Assembly: GCF_002706795.1 (NCBI RefSeq)
Contig: NZ_CP017705.1
Coordinates: 3,757,501 to 3,821,500, forward strand
From: Brevibacillus laterosporus DSM 25
GTDB taxonomy: Bacteria; Bacillota; Bacilli; Brevibacillales; Brevibacillaceae
Direction of reading: 5' to 3'
Length of the DNA stretch: 64,000 bases
The position numbers and the translations under genes were made by a program. Position 1 is the first letter of the stretch, and every line of letters begins with the position of its first letter. The notes beneath the pieces were generated by a model. It saw only the letters and a program-made list of their open reading frames with translations. It was not told where the DNA came from and made no database searches. This document shows, one piece after another, positions 10,105 to 19,307 of this stretch.

Positions 10105-11742
10105 CTATGGAATGTCGGGCAGGTCAGGGTATAAAATTTGTTGCAAATGATAGGCCATGATGGCTAGCTGTAGTTGCCAGCGGTGAGAGGCGTCATGAAG
10201 TGATCCCGCTGTTTTTTCCTCTATCTGCTGTAGACGATATTTAAGCGTGTGTCGGTGAATGAATAGACGTTGTGCCGTTTTTTGCCCATTCAGACACTCT
10301 TCAAAATAGGTTTGGATGGTCTCTAGCAATTGTTGCCCATGTTTTTGATCGTATTGTAGTAATGTTACTAATAATGGCTCCCAGAGCTGCTGTAAGGCCT
10401 CAGATTGCGCGTGATAGGGAAATAGGAACTGATATCCAGATAACCGGTCAAAATGCGATACAGACTGAATTTCGGATGCTGGGAGGAGTGCTCCCCGACA
10501 TTTCATAGCGTAGATCGCTTCTTGTACGGCAATTGACAAGGTATTGAAGGAAGCACGGGGAGTACTGATCCCGATCGCCAAAGGATGCTGAGGGTACAAA
10601 TCAAGCCACTTCGCAGCCACTTTTTGTACAAAAATTTCACTAGCCCTATCCTCAGGCATTAGTAATAAGATATCGGTTGCACGTACCTTACTGAGATAGG
10701 TAGGCTGATAGACCTCTGCTACCCGCTTTAATAAGGTGGGTAGCTTTTGTAGCATGGTAAAATCGTACTCTTCTGTATAAGTCGTAACCGGTATGGATAA
10801 TGCAACAACAAGATGACGTGCATGAATATGAAGGGGATAACCTAACAAACGGCTACGTGCCTCAGATTCTGCATTGAGCTTAAAGGTCCCACTTAGTAAC
10901 TCATCCAAAAAATCGCCTTTTAGACGCCATTCTGCTTGTGCTACCTCCCGATCTTTACTACAAGCTAAGGCTGCTAATGTTGAGGCATGCTGTAAAGCGA
11001 TAATGTCCCATTCTTGCTGGTTTGTTTGACGTTTGCGTAAGGTGATGGTGCCAAAGGTAAAACGAGCGGCTTCGATGGAATGGGTTAATTCGACAGGGGC
11101 AGGGGAGGTGGGTTCACAGTTTTGATTAGAGAATACCTGATTGGAATACTCCACTGACGGCATGCCAGCAGTAGTGGGTCTACATGTGCGTGAACATGTA
11201 CGGATTACTTCATAACCTAGTACATCTGTTATTACCACTTCTCCTTGGGTGACATCGGCTAATTCGTCTGCAATGGCAGAAAGTCCCTCACCTAGCAAGG
11301 CTACATTTAACAGTCGTTGGTGAATTTGCTCTGAATAGCGAATTAGTTCAAATTGACGATTCACGATGGGTTGAAGAATGGCTTTTGTGATGGTAGAGAA
11401 ATTAAGCTCTGTGGGAATCTCAATTAAAGGGAGTCCAAACTGATTGGCTTGTTCAATAAAAAGCGCTGGAATTTCACGTAAATAAAATCCTGTATGAATG
11501 GCAACTCCACTCAATCCTCGGGCTGCCAGTGAAGGTATAAACTGATCATGTTTATCGGTGTTCATCTCCAGACCAAAACCAGTGGTAATTAGAAATTCCC
11601 CTGCTTGTAAACGTTCCAAATCCTCTACAATTTCTACAATTGTTACCCAATGAATCGGATGATTTAGTCCAGATTCCCCTGCTACCAACCTAGTTTGCAC
11701 CATATCAGGTAACTGCATGGCTTCACGGATCGTTATTGACAT
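10105..11742 (-). CDS. PucR-family transcriptional regulator
   Basis: 545 residues: an N-terminal PucR domain (TIREAMQLPDMVQTRLVAGESGL ... VHWVTIVEIVEDLERL region, 1-125), a middle GGDEF-like sensory region, and a C-terminal HTH_30 (about 480-540; FEECLNGQKTAQRLFIHRHTLKYRLQ). Family members control purine, amino acid or amine catabolism, often of adjacent genes. It lies between ablB (convergent) and the yodT-like gene (divergent), so it is a good candidate for local control of this pathway. The ATG at 11742 follows GATGAGGAGC; an upstream ATG at 11799 has no site. Confidence 0.88.
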   Translation of the reverse strand: MSITIREAMQLPDMVQTRLVAGESGLNHPIHWVTIVEIVEDLERLQAGEFLITTGFGLEMNTDKHDQFIPSLAARGLSGVAIHTGFYLREIPALFIEQANQFGLPLIEIPTELNFSTITKAILQPIVNRQFELIRYSEQIHQRLLNVALLGEGLSAIADELADVTQGEVVITDVLGYEVIRTCSRTCRPTTAGMPSVEYSNQVFSNQNCEPTSPAPVELTHSIEAARFTFGTITLRKRQTNQQEWDIIALQHASTLAALACSKDREVAQAEWRLKGDFLDELLSGTFKLNAESEARSRLLGYPLHIHARHLVVALSIPVTTYTEEYDFTMLQKLPTLLKRVAEVYQPTYLSKVRATDILLLMPEDRASEIFVQKVAAKWLDLYPQHPLAIGISTPRASFNTLSIAVQEAIYAMKCRGALLPASEIQSVSHFDRLSGYQFLFPYHAQSEALQQLWEPLLVTLLQYDQKHGQQLLETIQTYFEECLNGQKTAQRLFIHRHTLKYRLQQIEEKTAGSLHDASHRWQLQLAIMAYHLQQILYPDLPDIP

Positions 11743-11929
11743 ATGCTCCTCATCCTCTCTGTTGCTTTTACATGTTTCACTTTCCGAACAAACGATCATT
11801 ATACAAAATGTACAAAAAATTCTGCTTTTTATCTAGTGTTTTTTTGCCAGTAAGTCGAATGTCAGAAGGTTTGGTATTCGATACGATGAGTATAAAGTGG
11901 CGGTTGCAAAAGGAAGGGAGCACAAGAGC

Positions 11930-13294
11930 ATGGATAGCAAAACAGAACGAAAAAGCTATGTAATTAAACCTGAATGGGGTAAACAGTATCCACGAATTTC
12001 TCATGGAAAAGGAATTTACTTATATGAAGAGAGCGGAAAGCGTTATATGGATGCTTGTTCAGGGGCTGTAACTGTCAGCATTGGGCACGCAATAGATGAA
12101 ATTCTCGATGCCATGAGACAGCAAGCTGAGAAGGTATCATTTGCTTATCGCTCGCATTTCAGTAGTGAAGCAGTGGAGGAATTAGCTGATATTCTTGCTA
12201 CATGGGCGCCTGGTAATGTGAATTGGAGCTTTTTCGTCAGCAGTGGATCAGAAGCGACAGAGACTGCTCAAAAAATTGCGATTCAGTATTGGCAAGAACA
12301 GGGACGCATGACCAAAAATCGGATCCTGTCACGATGGATGAGCTATCACGGAATTACGATGGGAGCTTTGTCAATGTCAGGACATGTGTTAAGACGGAAG
12401 CGTTTCGTACCATTATTGGCAGACTACCCGAGCATATCGGCTCCTTATCCGTATCGAAATCAGCAGGGACTCGATAGCGAAACATACGCACGCAAGGCAG
12501 CTGACGAGTTAGAGGAGGCAATTATCAGAACGGGGGCGGAAAATGTTGCGGCATTTATAGCAGAGCCAATCATTGGCGCTTCTGGAGGTGCTGTAGTACC
12601 ACCGGATGGCTATTTTGCTCGCATTCGTGAAATTTGTAGCAAGCATCAAATATTATTTATAGCAGACGAAGTAATGACAGGCGTAGGGCGTACTGGTAGA
12701 AACTTTGGAATTGATCATTGGCAGGTAACTCCTGATGTGATGACGCTGGGAAAAGGAATGAGTTCGGGATATACACCGATGGCAGCTACGATGGTGAGTG
12801 ATTCCATCATGCAGACTATTGCAGAAGGCTCTGGTTCTATCATGGCAGGTCATACGTACAGTGCTAACCCTCAATCAGCAGCTATATGCGTGTCTGTTTT
12901 ACGTTACATGGAACAGCATCAGCTAGTGAAAAAAGCAGAGGAGAACGGAAAGTATTTATTACAACACTTAAAACAAGTAGAGCAGGAGTTTGACATTGTT
13001 GGAGAAGCTCGTGGAAAAGGACTAATGTGTGGACTAGAATTTGTGAAGAACAAGCAGACAAAAGAGCCATTTGCGCTCTCACATCAGGTGACAAATCGAA
13101 TTATCCAGAGAGCATTTGCTAAAGGATTAATGATTTACCCGGCTATTGGTGGTTTAGATGGAGTAGCAGGTGATGCTGTAATTATCTCTCCCCCGCTCAT
13201 TATTGAGCAAAATGAAATTGATGAATTGATCCATTTACTGCGTCAGACCTTACAAGAAGCGGAAGCGGAGTTCACGAAAGAGGGCATCTGGTAG
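11930..13294 (+). CDS. yodT: Class III aminotransferase, YodT-like
   Basis: PLP-dependent fold-type I aminotransferase of 454 residues. It has the SSGSEATETA cofactor-phosphate segment, SYHGITMGALSMSG, ADEVMTGVGRTG, and the Schiff-base lysine in TLGKGMSSGY. First gene of a tight run (15 nt to the next gene) ending at 15983 and matching the B. subtilis yodT-S-R-Q order. The inferred role is transamination in acetyl-beta-lysine breakdown, but the substrate is not proven. The ATG at 11930 is preferred; GGAAGGG lies about ten bases upstream. Confidence 0.85.
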   Translation: MDSKTERKSYVIKPEWGKQYPRISHGKGIYLYEESGKRYMDACSGAVTVSIGHAIDEILDAMRQQAEKVSFAYRSHFSSEAVEELADILATWAPGNVNWSFFVSSGSEATETAQKIAIQYWQEQGRMTKNRILSRWMSYHGITMGALSMSGHVLRRKRFVPLLADYPSISAPYPYRNQQGLDSETYARKAADELEEAIIRTGAENVAAFIAEPIIGASGGAVVPPDGYFARIREICSKHQILFIADEVMTGVGRTGRNFGIDHWQVTPDVMTLGKGMSSGYTPMAATMVSDSIMQTIAEGSGSIMAGHTYSANPQSAAICVSVLRYMEQHQLVKKAEENGKYLLQHLKQVEQEFDIVGEARGKGLMCGLEFVKNKQTKEPFALSHQVTNRIIQRAFAKGLMIYPAIGGLDGVAGDAVIISPPLIIEQNEIDELIHLLRQTLQEAEAEFTKEGIW

Positions 13295-13309
13295 AGAGGA
13301 GGAGCACAT

Positions 13310-14008
13310 ATGATTTCACAATCAACCTGGAATAAACAGGTTTCATTAGAGGAAGCATTAGAGCATTTTCATGATGGGATGACATTGATGGTTGGTGGCT
13401 TCGGTGGGGTGGGCAACCCTCCTACGCTGATACAAGGACTATTAGAGAAACAAATTAGAGGATTAACACTGATTAGTAACGATACAGCTTTTCCTGACAT
13501 TGGAGTCGGAAGATTAATTACACAGCGGCGAGTAAGTAAGGTCATTGCTTCTCATATTGGTTCCAATCCGAATGCAGGTGCCCAAATGACAGCGGGAGAA
13601 CTGGAAGTGGAATTTTGCCCACAAGGTATTTTAGCAGAGAGAGTTCGAGCAGGAGGAGTAGGTCTAGGAGGAATTTTATCTGATATTGGAATCGATACGA
13701 TCGCTGAAAAAGGCAAGGAGAAGGTGTTAGTGGATGGGAAAACGTATTTGATTGAGACACCGTTAACTGCCCAAGTAGCTATCGTCTCTGCAAAAAAGGC
13801 AGATCGATTTGGCAATCTTGTTTTTGATACAAGTGCACGTAATTTTAACCCGTTGGTGGCAATGGCCGGTGATATCACTATCGTGGAAGCGGAAGAGATT
13901 GTTGAGATTGGACAGCTGGACCCTGAAGAAATCGTGACACCAGGAGTGTTCGTAAATTATATCGTGCAAAGTGAAGGGGTGAATTGGCGATGGGCATGGG
14001 AGAAGTAG
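13310..14008 (+). CDS. yodS: CoA-transferase subunit A, YodS-like
   Basis: Family I CoA-transferase alpha subunit, 232 residues, with the subunit A glycine motif VGGFGGVGNP and the GAGGVGLGG-like turn in VRAGGVGLGGIL. It is expected to pair with the next gene to move CoA between acyl groups. AGAGGAGGAG precedes the ATG. Its end overlaps the start of subunit B, suggesting translational coupling. Confidence 0.9.
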   Translation: MISQSTWNKQVSLEEALEHFHDGMTLMVGGFGGVGNPPTLIQGLLEKQIRGLTLISNDTAFPDIGVGRLITQRRVSKVIASHIGSNPNAGAQMTAGELEVEFCPQGILAERVRAGGVGLGGILSDIGIDTIAEKGKEKVLVDGKTYLIETPLTAQVAIVSAKKADRFGNLVFDTSARNFNPLVAMAGDITIVEAEEIVEIGQLDPEEIVTPGVFVNYIVQSEGVNWRWAWEK

Positions 14009-14676
14009 TAAAAGAAGGTACGACTGAGAGTTATCGAGAACGAATTGCTAGGCGTGCCGCTTTGGAAGTAAAAAGCGGTATGCTAATTAACTTAGGGATC
14101 GGTATTCCTACGCTTGTGGCGGATTTTATACCAGAAGAAAAAAACGTTTTGTTTCATGCTGAGAATGGCATTGTAGGCACAGGTCCCAGTCCTCAGCTTG
14201 GAGAAGAAAACCCTAATTTGTGCAACGCAGGGGGCTTTCCTGTTACTTTGATGCCCGGAGCTTCCTTTTTTGATAGCGCTACTGCTTTTGCTATCATTCG
14301 CAGAGGTTTGCTAGATATGACGATTCTTGGAGTACTAGAGGTAAGTCAGCGTGGTGATATTGCTAACTGGATTGTTCCTGGTAAACGAGTTCCAGGAATG
14401 GGAGGAGCGATGGAATTAGCACAAAAGGCTAAGAAGGTTTTAGTTCTCACCACCCATCTGGACAAAAATGGTCGTTCTAAAATTGTACGTGAGTGTAAAT
14501 TGCCTCTGACTGCTCAGGGAAGTGCAGATATGATAATCACTGATATGGCAGTGATGGAAGTAAAAACAGATGGATTGCATCTATTGGAAGTGATGCATCC
14601 CTACACAGTAGCAGATGTCATTGGTGCTACCGAAGCAGAGCTATTATTTAGCGGAGAAGTAACCACTTTTTTCTAA
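13990..14676 (+). CDS. yodR: CoA-transferase subunit B, YodR-like
   Basis: Beta subunit, 228 residues, carrying the catalytic glutamate in the motif ENGIVGTGPSP, and NLGIGIPTLVADF near the N-terminus. It overlaps subunit A by about 19 bases. AGGGGTGA lies seven bases before the ATG at 13990; a TTG at 13984 is also possible. Together A and B form an acyl-CoA transferase of the 3-oxoacid/butyrate-acetoacetate type; here probably for a lysine-derived acid. Confidence 0.9.
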   Translation: MGMGEVVKEGTTESYRERIARRAALEVKSGMLINLGIGIPTLVADFIPEEKNVLFHAENGIVGTGPSPQLGEENPNLCNAGGFPVTLMPGASFFDSATAFAIIRRGLLDMTILGVLEVSQRGDIANWIVPGKRVPGMGGAMELAQKAKKVLVLTTHLDKNGRSKIVRECKLPLTAQGSADMIITDMAVMEVKTDGLHLLEVMHPYTVADVIGATEAELLFSGEVTTFF

Positions 14677-14690
14677 GGGGGTAGACTACC

Positions 14691-15983
14691 ATGAGCGTAA
14701 GCCAAACACTGACATGGCAAGAACGAATTCGTGAGCAGCTACAAAAGGATCGAGAGGATGCTATAGGCTTGTTGCAAGAATGGGTGCGTGAGGCCAGCGT
14801 TCAAGGGCAGGAAGCGGGTATTCAGCAGAAAATAGCAAATCACTTGGCAATGCTGGGACTTGAAGTAGATATTTGGGAGATGACAGGTGATGAGCTTGAA
14901 AAGCTGGAGAAACATGCCTATTTTGTTTCACCGCGTGCAGAATTTACAGGGAGTCCTAACGTAGTAGGGGTATGGAAGGGAACTGGAGGAGGGCGTTCTC
15001 TTATTCTCAATGGGCACGTTGATGTTGTGCCAGAAGGGGAGCTAAATCAATGGACACAAGGACCGTTTAGCGGAGAAATTGTTGATGGAAAATTGTATGG
15101 TCGTGGGGTAACAGACATGAAAGGTGGCAATCTCTCGTCTCTATTAGCTATACAAACCTTGCAAAAGCTTGGTGTACGTCTAAAAGGAGATGTTATCTTT
15201 CAAAGTGTTGTAGAAGAAGAAAGTGGTGGGGCTGGGACTTTATCCACTATTTTACGTGGGTATAAAGCTGACGCTGCTTTGATACCAGAGCCAACAAACC
15301 TGAAAATTTTTCCGAAACAACAAGGTTCAATGTGGTTCCGTTTATTCATACGTGGCAGATCGGCACATGGAGGTACACGTTATGAAGGAGTTAGTGCCAT
15401 TGAAAAAAGCATGACAGTAATTAGACAGATTCAGCGCTTAGAGCAAGAAAGAAATCAACGAATGTCAGATCCTTTATACGCTAAATTACCCATACCGATA
15501 CCTATTAATTTAGGTGTAATACAAGGAGGAAAATGGCCGTCGTCCGTTTCTGATTTGGTTACACTAGAAGGACGTATGGGTGTAGCACCTGGGGAAGAGA
15601 TGGAGGAAGCCCAACAGGAAATGCAAACTGCGTTACAGAAGCTTACGGAGGAAGATGAATGGTTTGCAGATCATCCTGTTGAGTTAGAATGGTATGGAGC
15701 GAGATGGGTACCAGGTGAGGTAGAGATGGACCATCCATTGCTTAAACTGCTGCAAGAGTTATATCCATCGGTTTTAGGAGAGACTGCGGTCATAGAAGCA
15801 TCGCCCTGGGGAACTGATGGTGGTCTATTAACAAAGCTGGCTGAAACTCCTTCAATCATTATAGGACCAGGGGTAACCCAAGTCGCACATTATCCAGATG
15901 AGTATATCGTGCTTGATGATATTTTTGCTTGTGCTGAGCTATTCGCCCTGACTCTCATAGAGTGGTGTGAGATAGATGATTGA
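14691..15983 (+). CDS. yodQ: M20-family deacylase, YodQ-like
   Basis: ArgE/DapE-type metallohydrolase, 430 residues. The metal-binding histidine is in NGHVDVVPEG, the bridging aspartate in GRGVTDMKGG, and the catalytic acid pair in VVEEESGG; the dimerisation domain (IRGRSAHGGTRYEGVSA) follows. In the yod operon context it would remove the acetyl group from an acetylated beta-lysine derivative; this is inference. It is the last gene of the run, and GGGGGTAGA precedes its ATG. Confidence 0.88.
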   Translation: MSVSQTLTWQERIREQLQKDREDAIGLLQEWVREASVQGQEAGIQQKIANHLAMLGLEVDIWEMTGDELEKLEKHAYFVSPRAEFTGSPNVVGVWKGTGGGRSLILNGHVDVVPEGELNQWTQGPFSGEIVDGKLYGRGVTDMKGGNLSSLLAIQTLQKLGVRLKGDVIFQSVVEEESGGAGTLSTILRGYKADAALIPEPTNLKIFPKQQGSMWFRLFIRGRSAHGGTRYEGVSAIEKSMTVIRQIQRLEQERNQRMSDPLYAKLPIPIPINLGVIQGGKWPSSVSDLVTLEGRMGVAPGEEMEEAQQEMQTALQKLTEEDEWFADHPVELEWYGARWVPGEVEMDHPLLKLLQELYPSVLGETAVIEASPWGTDGGLLTKLAETPSIIIGPGVTQVAHYPDEYIVLDDIFACAELFALTLIEWCEIDD

Positions 15984-16079
15984 TAAATAAACGAAAGAAA
16001 AACTATTAACCTCATAATTTTTTTAAAAAAGGTGTTGCTATTTATTTTTTTATATGCTATATTCTTTATGTAGCAACGC

Positions 16080-16168
16080 GGAGGGATACCGAAGTGGTCA
16101 TAACGGGGCGGTCTTGAAAACCGTTAGGCGGCAACGTCACGGGGGTTCGAATCCCTCTCCCTCCGCCA
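16080..16168 (+). tRNA. tRNA-Ser (anticodon TGA), copy 1
   Basis: Class II tRNA, acceptor GGAGGGA pairing with TCCCTCC, discriminator G, CCA encoded. The anticodon loop CTTGAAA gives TGA. It is identical over all 89 nt to the copy at 17125. Confidence 0.96.
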
Positions 16169-16183
16169 TACATAAAGAAATAG

Positions 16184-16218
16184 TAAACCGATGAGCTGAG
16201 AGCTTCGTCGGTTTTTTT
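16184..16218 (+). terminator. Intrinsic terminator after tRNA-Ser copy 1
   Basis: AAACCGA and TCGGTTT stem followed by seven T. Confidence 0.75.
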
Positions 16219-16350
16219 GTATATGTGTATAGTGTTTGCTTACCATTAGGGTAGGTATACCCCTCATGAAAAACGATGTACCACAGAAGAGAGACATAAA
16301 CATCCTGTCAGCAAAAAAAGTTTCCAATGAATATAAAATACCGTGTACGA

Positions 16351-16397
16351 AAAATCCCGGTTCGTAGCCTGAGAATAGGCGTGAACCGGGATTTTTT
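16351..16397. terminator. Intrinsic terminator between tRNA-Ser and the 149-residue protein gene
   Basis: AAATCCCGGTTC and GAACCGGGATTT form a 12-base perfect stem with A-run and T-run on either side; it can act in both directions. Confidence 0.85.
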
Positions 16398-16433
16398 ACG
16401 AAGCATTTTTAGATAAAACGAATGTATTGGCTA

Positions 16434-16883
16434 TTACGGTGTTGATTTGCCATCAGAAGCCTTCTGAATATGCTGTTGAGCCAATTCACCTAGGTCGTTA
16501 ATATTAATGGAGAAATTAAAATTCTTATAGTAGACAGTGGCTTTTGGATCGCCTTTTTTGCCTTCGATACGGATATTCGTAGTTTTGATTTCATAACTTC
16601 CATCGTCGCGGAAATTGTAAGTGGCATCTTTAATTTCAGAATCGATTAAAGGTCTTACAGTAGATGTGAACACTTCATCGACACCGTTTACCACTTGGCG
16701 TCCCATGTTCATCACTTCGGTTGGCGTATAATTGAAACCAAAGACCAGAATAGCTCCGACGACTAGACTAAATAAAACAATTTTGTACAAAGCTTTTAGA
16801 AAAAAATTAAGCACAAACACTGCCAATAAGACCAGAATAAGAATCATCCAATAGTCTTTGGCAAATGTAATGAGTTGGTCCAT
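16434..16883 (-). CDS. Small membrane protein of unknown function
   Basis: 149 residues. Two adjacent hydrophobic segments at about 10-32 and 34-50 are followed by a polar, probably extracytoplasmic region that ends in SDGKSTP. I do not recognise a family. It lies on the opposite strand between the two identical tRNA-Ser genes, with its own terminator. AAGGAGTG lies about 11 bases before the ATG. Confidence 0.65.
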   Translation of the reverse strand: MDQLITFAKDYWMILILVLLAVFVLNFFLKALYKIVLFSLVVGAILVFGFNYTPTEVMNMGRQVVNGVDEVFTSTVRPLIDSEIKDATYNFRDDGSYEIKTTNIRIEGKKGDPKATVYYKNFNFSININDLGELAQQHIQKASDGKSTP

Positions 16884-17124
16884 TGTTACAAAGTCACTCC
16901 TTCATGAAACGGTAAGAACCATAAGGGCTATTGTAGGAACTTACCAATTACTTATTTAGTCTATCATACACAATCTAGTGAACGGATACAAACTCCACAA
17001 CAATTTTAGAATAAAATATTAAAAAAATGCTTGTCTTTTTAATTTGGGTTTAGTATAATAATCTTTGCTGATATATTTCGTGATTCGGAATTGTTTTTTA
17101 CATAATGTCTATCAGCAGTTATAT

Positions 17125-17213
17125 GGAGGGATACCGAAGTGGTCATAACGGGGCGGTCTTGAAAACCGTTAGGCGGCAACGTCACGGGGGTTCGAATCCC
17201 TCTCCCTCCGCCA
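17125..17213 (+). tRNA. tRNA-Ser (anticodon TGA), copy 2
   Basis: Same 89-nt sequence as copy 1 at 16080, including CCA. The flanking sequences differ, so the duplication covers little more than the tRNA itself. Confidence 0.96.
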
Positions 17214-17228
17214 TATTACTTAAATGGG

Positions 17229-17259
17229 AAGCCGATGACTTGTTCATCGGCTTTTTTAC
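17229..17259 (+). terminator. Intrinsic terminator after tRNA-Ser copy 2
   Basis: AGCCGATGA and TCATCGGCT stem followed by a T-run. Confidence 0.8.
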
Positions 17260-17437
17260 TTTCATAAAAACAATTAGCTATACAATGTAACGATCTGACT
17301 AGGATATGATAATCATCTTAGATAGCAATCGTTTGAAGCATTGAGATTACGGGTATCAATAATTGTAAGTAGATATCATGACGAAGACATCACACGAATG
17401 AAGTGTGAATGGGCAATCACTTTTTTCCAAAAATACC

Positions 17438-17466
17438 TTGACGGTCAACAAAAAGCAGAGTACACT
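17438..17466 (+). promoter_or_regulatory. Sigma-A type promoter of the TetR/HlyD/permease operon
   Basis: TTGACG at 17438-17443, a 17-base spacer, and TACACT at 17461-17466. Transcription would start near 17473, directly in front of the operator. Confidence 0.65.
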
Positions 17467-17475
17467 AATCTCTGT

Positions 17476-17489
17476 ACTGACTGGTCAGT
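17476..17489 (+). promoter_or_regulatory. Palindromic operator, probably for the adjacent TetR regulator
   Basis: ACTGAC-TG-GTCAGT is a perfect inverted repeat placed just after the predicted start site. Its form (TGACTGGTCA core) resembles known TetR-family operators. The position fits autorepression by the regulator encoded 20 bases downstream. Confidence 0.65.
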
Positions 17490-17509
17490 TTATATGGGGG
17501 TACATGTTA

Positions 17510-18085
17510 ATGAGCAAAAAGAAGGATTTAATTTATGAGAGTGCCCTGCAAGCTTTTGCCCAATATGGGTATACGGATACAACGATGGATACAATTGCAG
17601 AATTTGCCCAGGTAGCAAAGGGGACGTTGTATTACCACTTTAAGACGAAGGAGGAGTTATTCTATTATGTAAATCAAAAGGGAGTGGAAATGCTAATGGA
17701 GTCCGTCAAAGGGGCGACGGAAGATACCACCATGACGCCTCAGGAACGTCTTTTGCACGTACTAGATGAGCATTTGCGCTTCTTTTCGAATAACAGCGAG
17801 TTTTGTCTGTTGCTGTTAAGCTTCTCCTCAGGAGATATAACACGAGATAATATGGTTCGAACATTATTAGGCAATTATTTTTCTTTAATGGAGAAATACC
17901 TGGCTAACATGCAGGAACAAGGGTTTATAAAAAGCGATATGGAAACGCAGACAGTCGTATCCGCTCTGTTTGGGAGTATTGGATTTGTCGTTCTTCGCAA
18001 GATGTTCCGTAATGAGCCAGTTTATACGCTAGAGACCAGAGATACATTACTCATCCTATTTAAAGGGGCTCTGGGACTCGCTTAA
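17510..18085 (+). CDS. TetR-family transcriptional regulator
   Basis: 191 residues. The N-terminal HTH reads YESALQAFAQYGYTDTTMDTIAEFAQVAKGTLYYHFKTKEEL in register, typical TetR; the quoted parts are AQYGYTDTTMDTIAEFA and KGTLYYHFKTKEEL. The ATG at 17510 follows GGGGGT; longer in-frame starts upstream would run into the promoter and operator. First gene of an operon with an HlyD-like protein and an ABC-2 permease, so it likely represses an efflux system and responds to its substrate. Confidence 0.88.
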   Translation: MSKKKDLIYESALQAFAQYGYTDTTMDTIAEFAQVAKGTLYYHFKTKEELFYYVNQKGVEMLMESVKGATEDTTMTPQERLLHVLDEHLRFFSNNSEFCLLLLSFSSGDITRDNMVRTLLGNYFSLMEKYLANMQEQGFIKSDMETQTVVSALFGSIGFVVLRKMFRNEPVYTLETRDTLLILFKGALGLA

Positions 18086-18110
18086 ATTGCGAATTGGAGT
18101 GGAGAAGGTT

Positions 18111-19307
18111 ATGAGAGAGAATAAAAAGATGATGGTTGGTTTGGTGGGGCTTGTAGCAGCTATCGTACTTTTAGGTGGATACTTACTGTTTTCTGAACAG
18201 AATAGTTATGCGGGAGGCTCTGCGAAGCAAGTAACAGCTGTTGTAGAAGGTACTGAAGTAGATCTAGCCTTCAAGGTCCCAGGAACAATTGACAAGATTG
18301 AAATAAAAGAGGGCGACATCGTAGAGGAGGGTCAACTCCTAGCTGTGCTTGGAAGCGATGAAATTACAGCAAAACGCGATCAGGCAGCAGCAGCGTACCA
18401 GTTAGCTCAAGCAAAATTGGAACAGGCCAAAAAAGGGGTTTCCATCACCAGTGGGTCAAGTGATGCAACGGTGAAGCAGGCCCAGGCAGCTCTACAAGCA
18501 GCTCAAGCAAATTTGCAAGCTAACAAAAATGGAGCTCGCCCAGAAGAGATCGCGCAATTAAAAGGGAAACTTCAAGCAACAAAAACAGCGCGTGATTTGG
18601 CTCAGACGAACATGAAACGGATGCAGGATTTATTAAAAGAAGGGGCTATTCCAAAAATTAAATTAGAAGAGTCTCAGGCTGAGTTTGAGAAATACTCTGC
18701 TGAATATACTTCAACACAAGAACAATTAAACATGGCACAGAAAGGTGCTCGTCCAGAACAGATTGAAGCACTTACTGCTCAAGTAAACCAAGCGAATGCA
18801 GCATACCAAAATGCGATTGCAGGCCTTGGTCAGGTAGGATTACGAGAATCTGATGTCAAATCAGCGGAAGCAGGCGTAAAACAAGCAAAAGGTGCATTGG
18901 ATGAAGCTGAAGCATATTTGCGTAATACACAGATGATTGCACCTGTTAGCGGTGTGGTAAAATCTATTTCCTCACAAAAAGGGGAACTTGTGGCACAAGG
19001 CTCTTCCATCATGACAATTCAAGTAGAAAACGATAAATTCGTAAAAATGTATGTAGATGAAAATCAACTTGGCAGCGTGAAAGTGGGAGAGAAAACTACG
19101 CTGTTTGTTCCAAGTTTGAATAAAGAAGTTAATGCAACTGTACAAATGGTAGCACCAGCGGCAGATTTTGCGACGAAGAAAGCAACTCAGGAACTAAACT
19201 CCCGTGATTTGCGAGCGTTCCAAGTGAAATTGCAAGTGGAGGATAAAGATGTACGCCCTGGCTTTACTGTCGAATGGCACCTAAAAGGGGCTGGCGCTCG
19301 TGAATAG
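18111..19307 (+). CDS. HlyD-family membrane fusion/adaptor protein
   Basis: 398 residues: one N-terminal membrane anchor (about 6-25), a biotinyl-lipoyl-like half (KVPGTIDKIEIKEGDIVEEGQ), a long Ala/Gln/Lys-rich coiled coil (about 80-265), and the second lipoyl half plus beta-barrel. The coiled coil holds an internal repeat in which GARPEEIAQLK and GARPEQIEALT recur. GGAGTGGAGAAGG precedes the ATG at 18111. Partner of the permease whose start overlaps its stop. Confidence 0.9.
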   Translation: MRENKKMMVGLVGLVAAIVLLGGYLLFSEQNSYAGGSAKQVTAVVEGTEVDLAFKVPGTIDKIEIKEGDIVEEGQLLAVLGSDEITAKRDQAAAAYQLAQAKLEQAKKGVSITSGSSDATVKQAQAALQAAQANLQANKNGARPEEIAQLKGKLQATKTARDLAQTNMKRMQDLLKEGAIPKIKLEESQAEFEKYSAEYTSTQEQLNMAQKGARPEQIEALTAQVNQANAAYQNAIAGLGQVGLRESDVKSAEAGVKQAKGALDEAEAYLRNTQMIAPVSGVVKSISSQKGELVAQGSSIMTIQVENDKFVKMYVDENQLGSVKVGEKTTLFVPSLNKEVNATVQMVAPAADFATKKATQELNSRDLRAFQVKLQVEDKDVRPGFTVEWHLKGAGARE

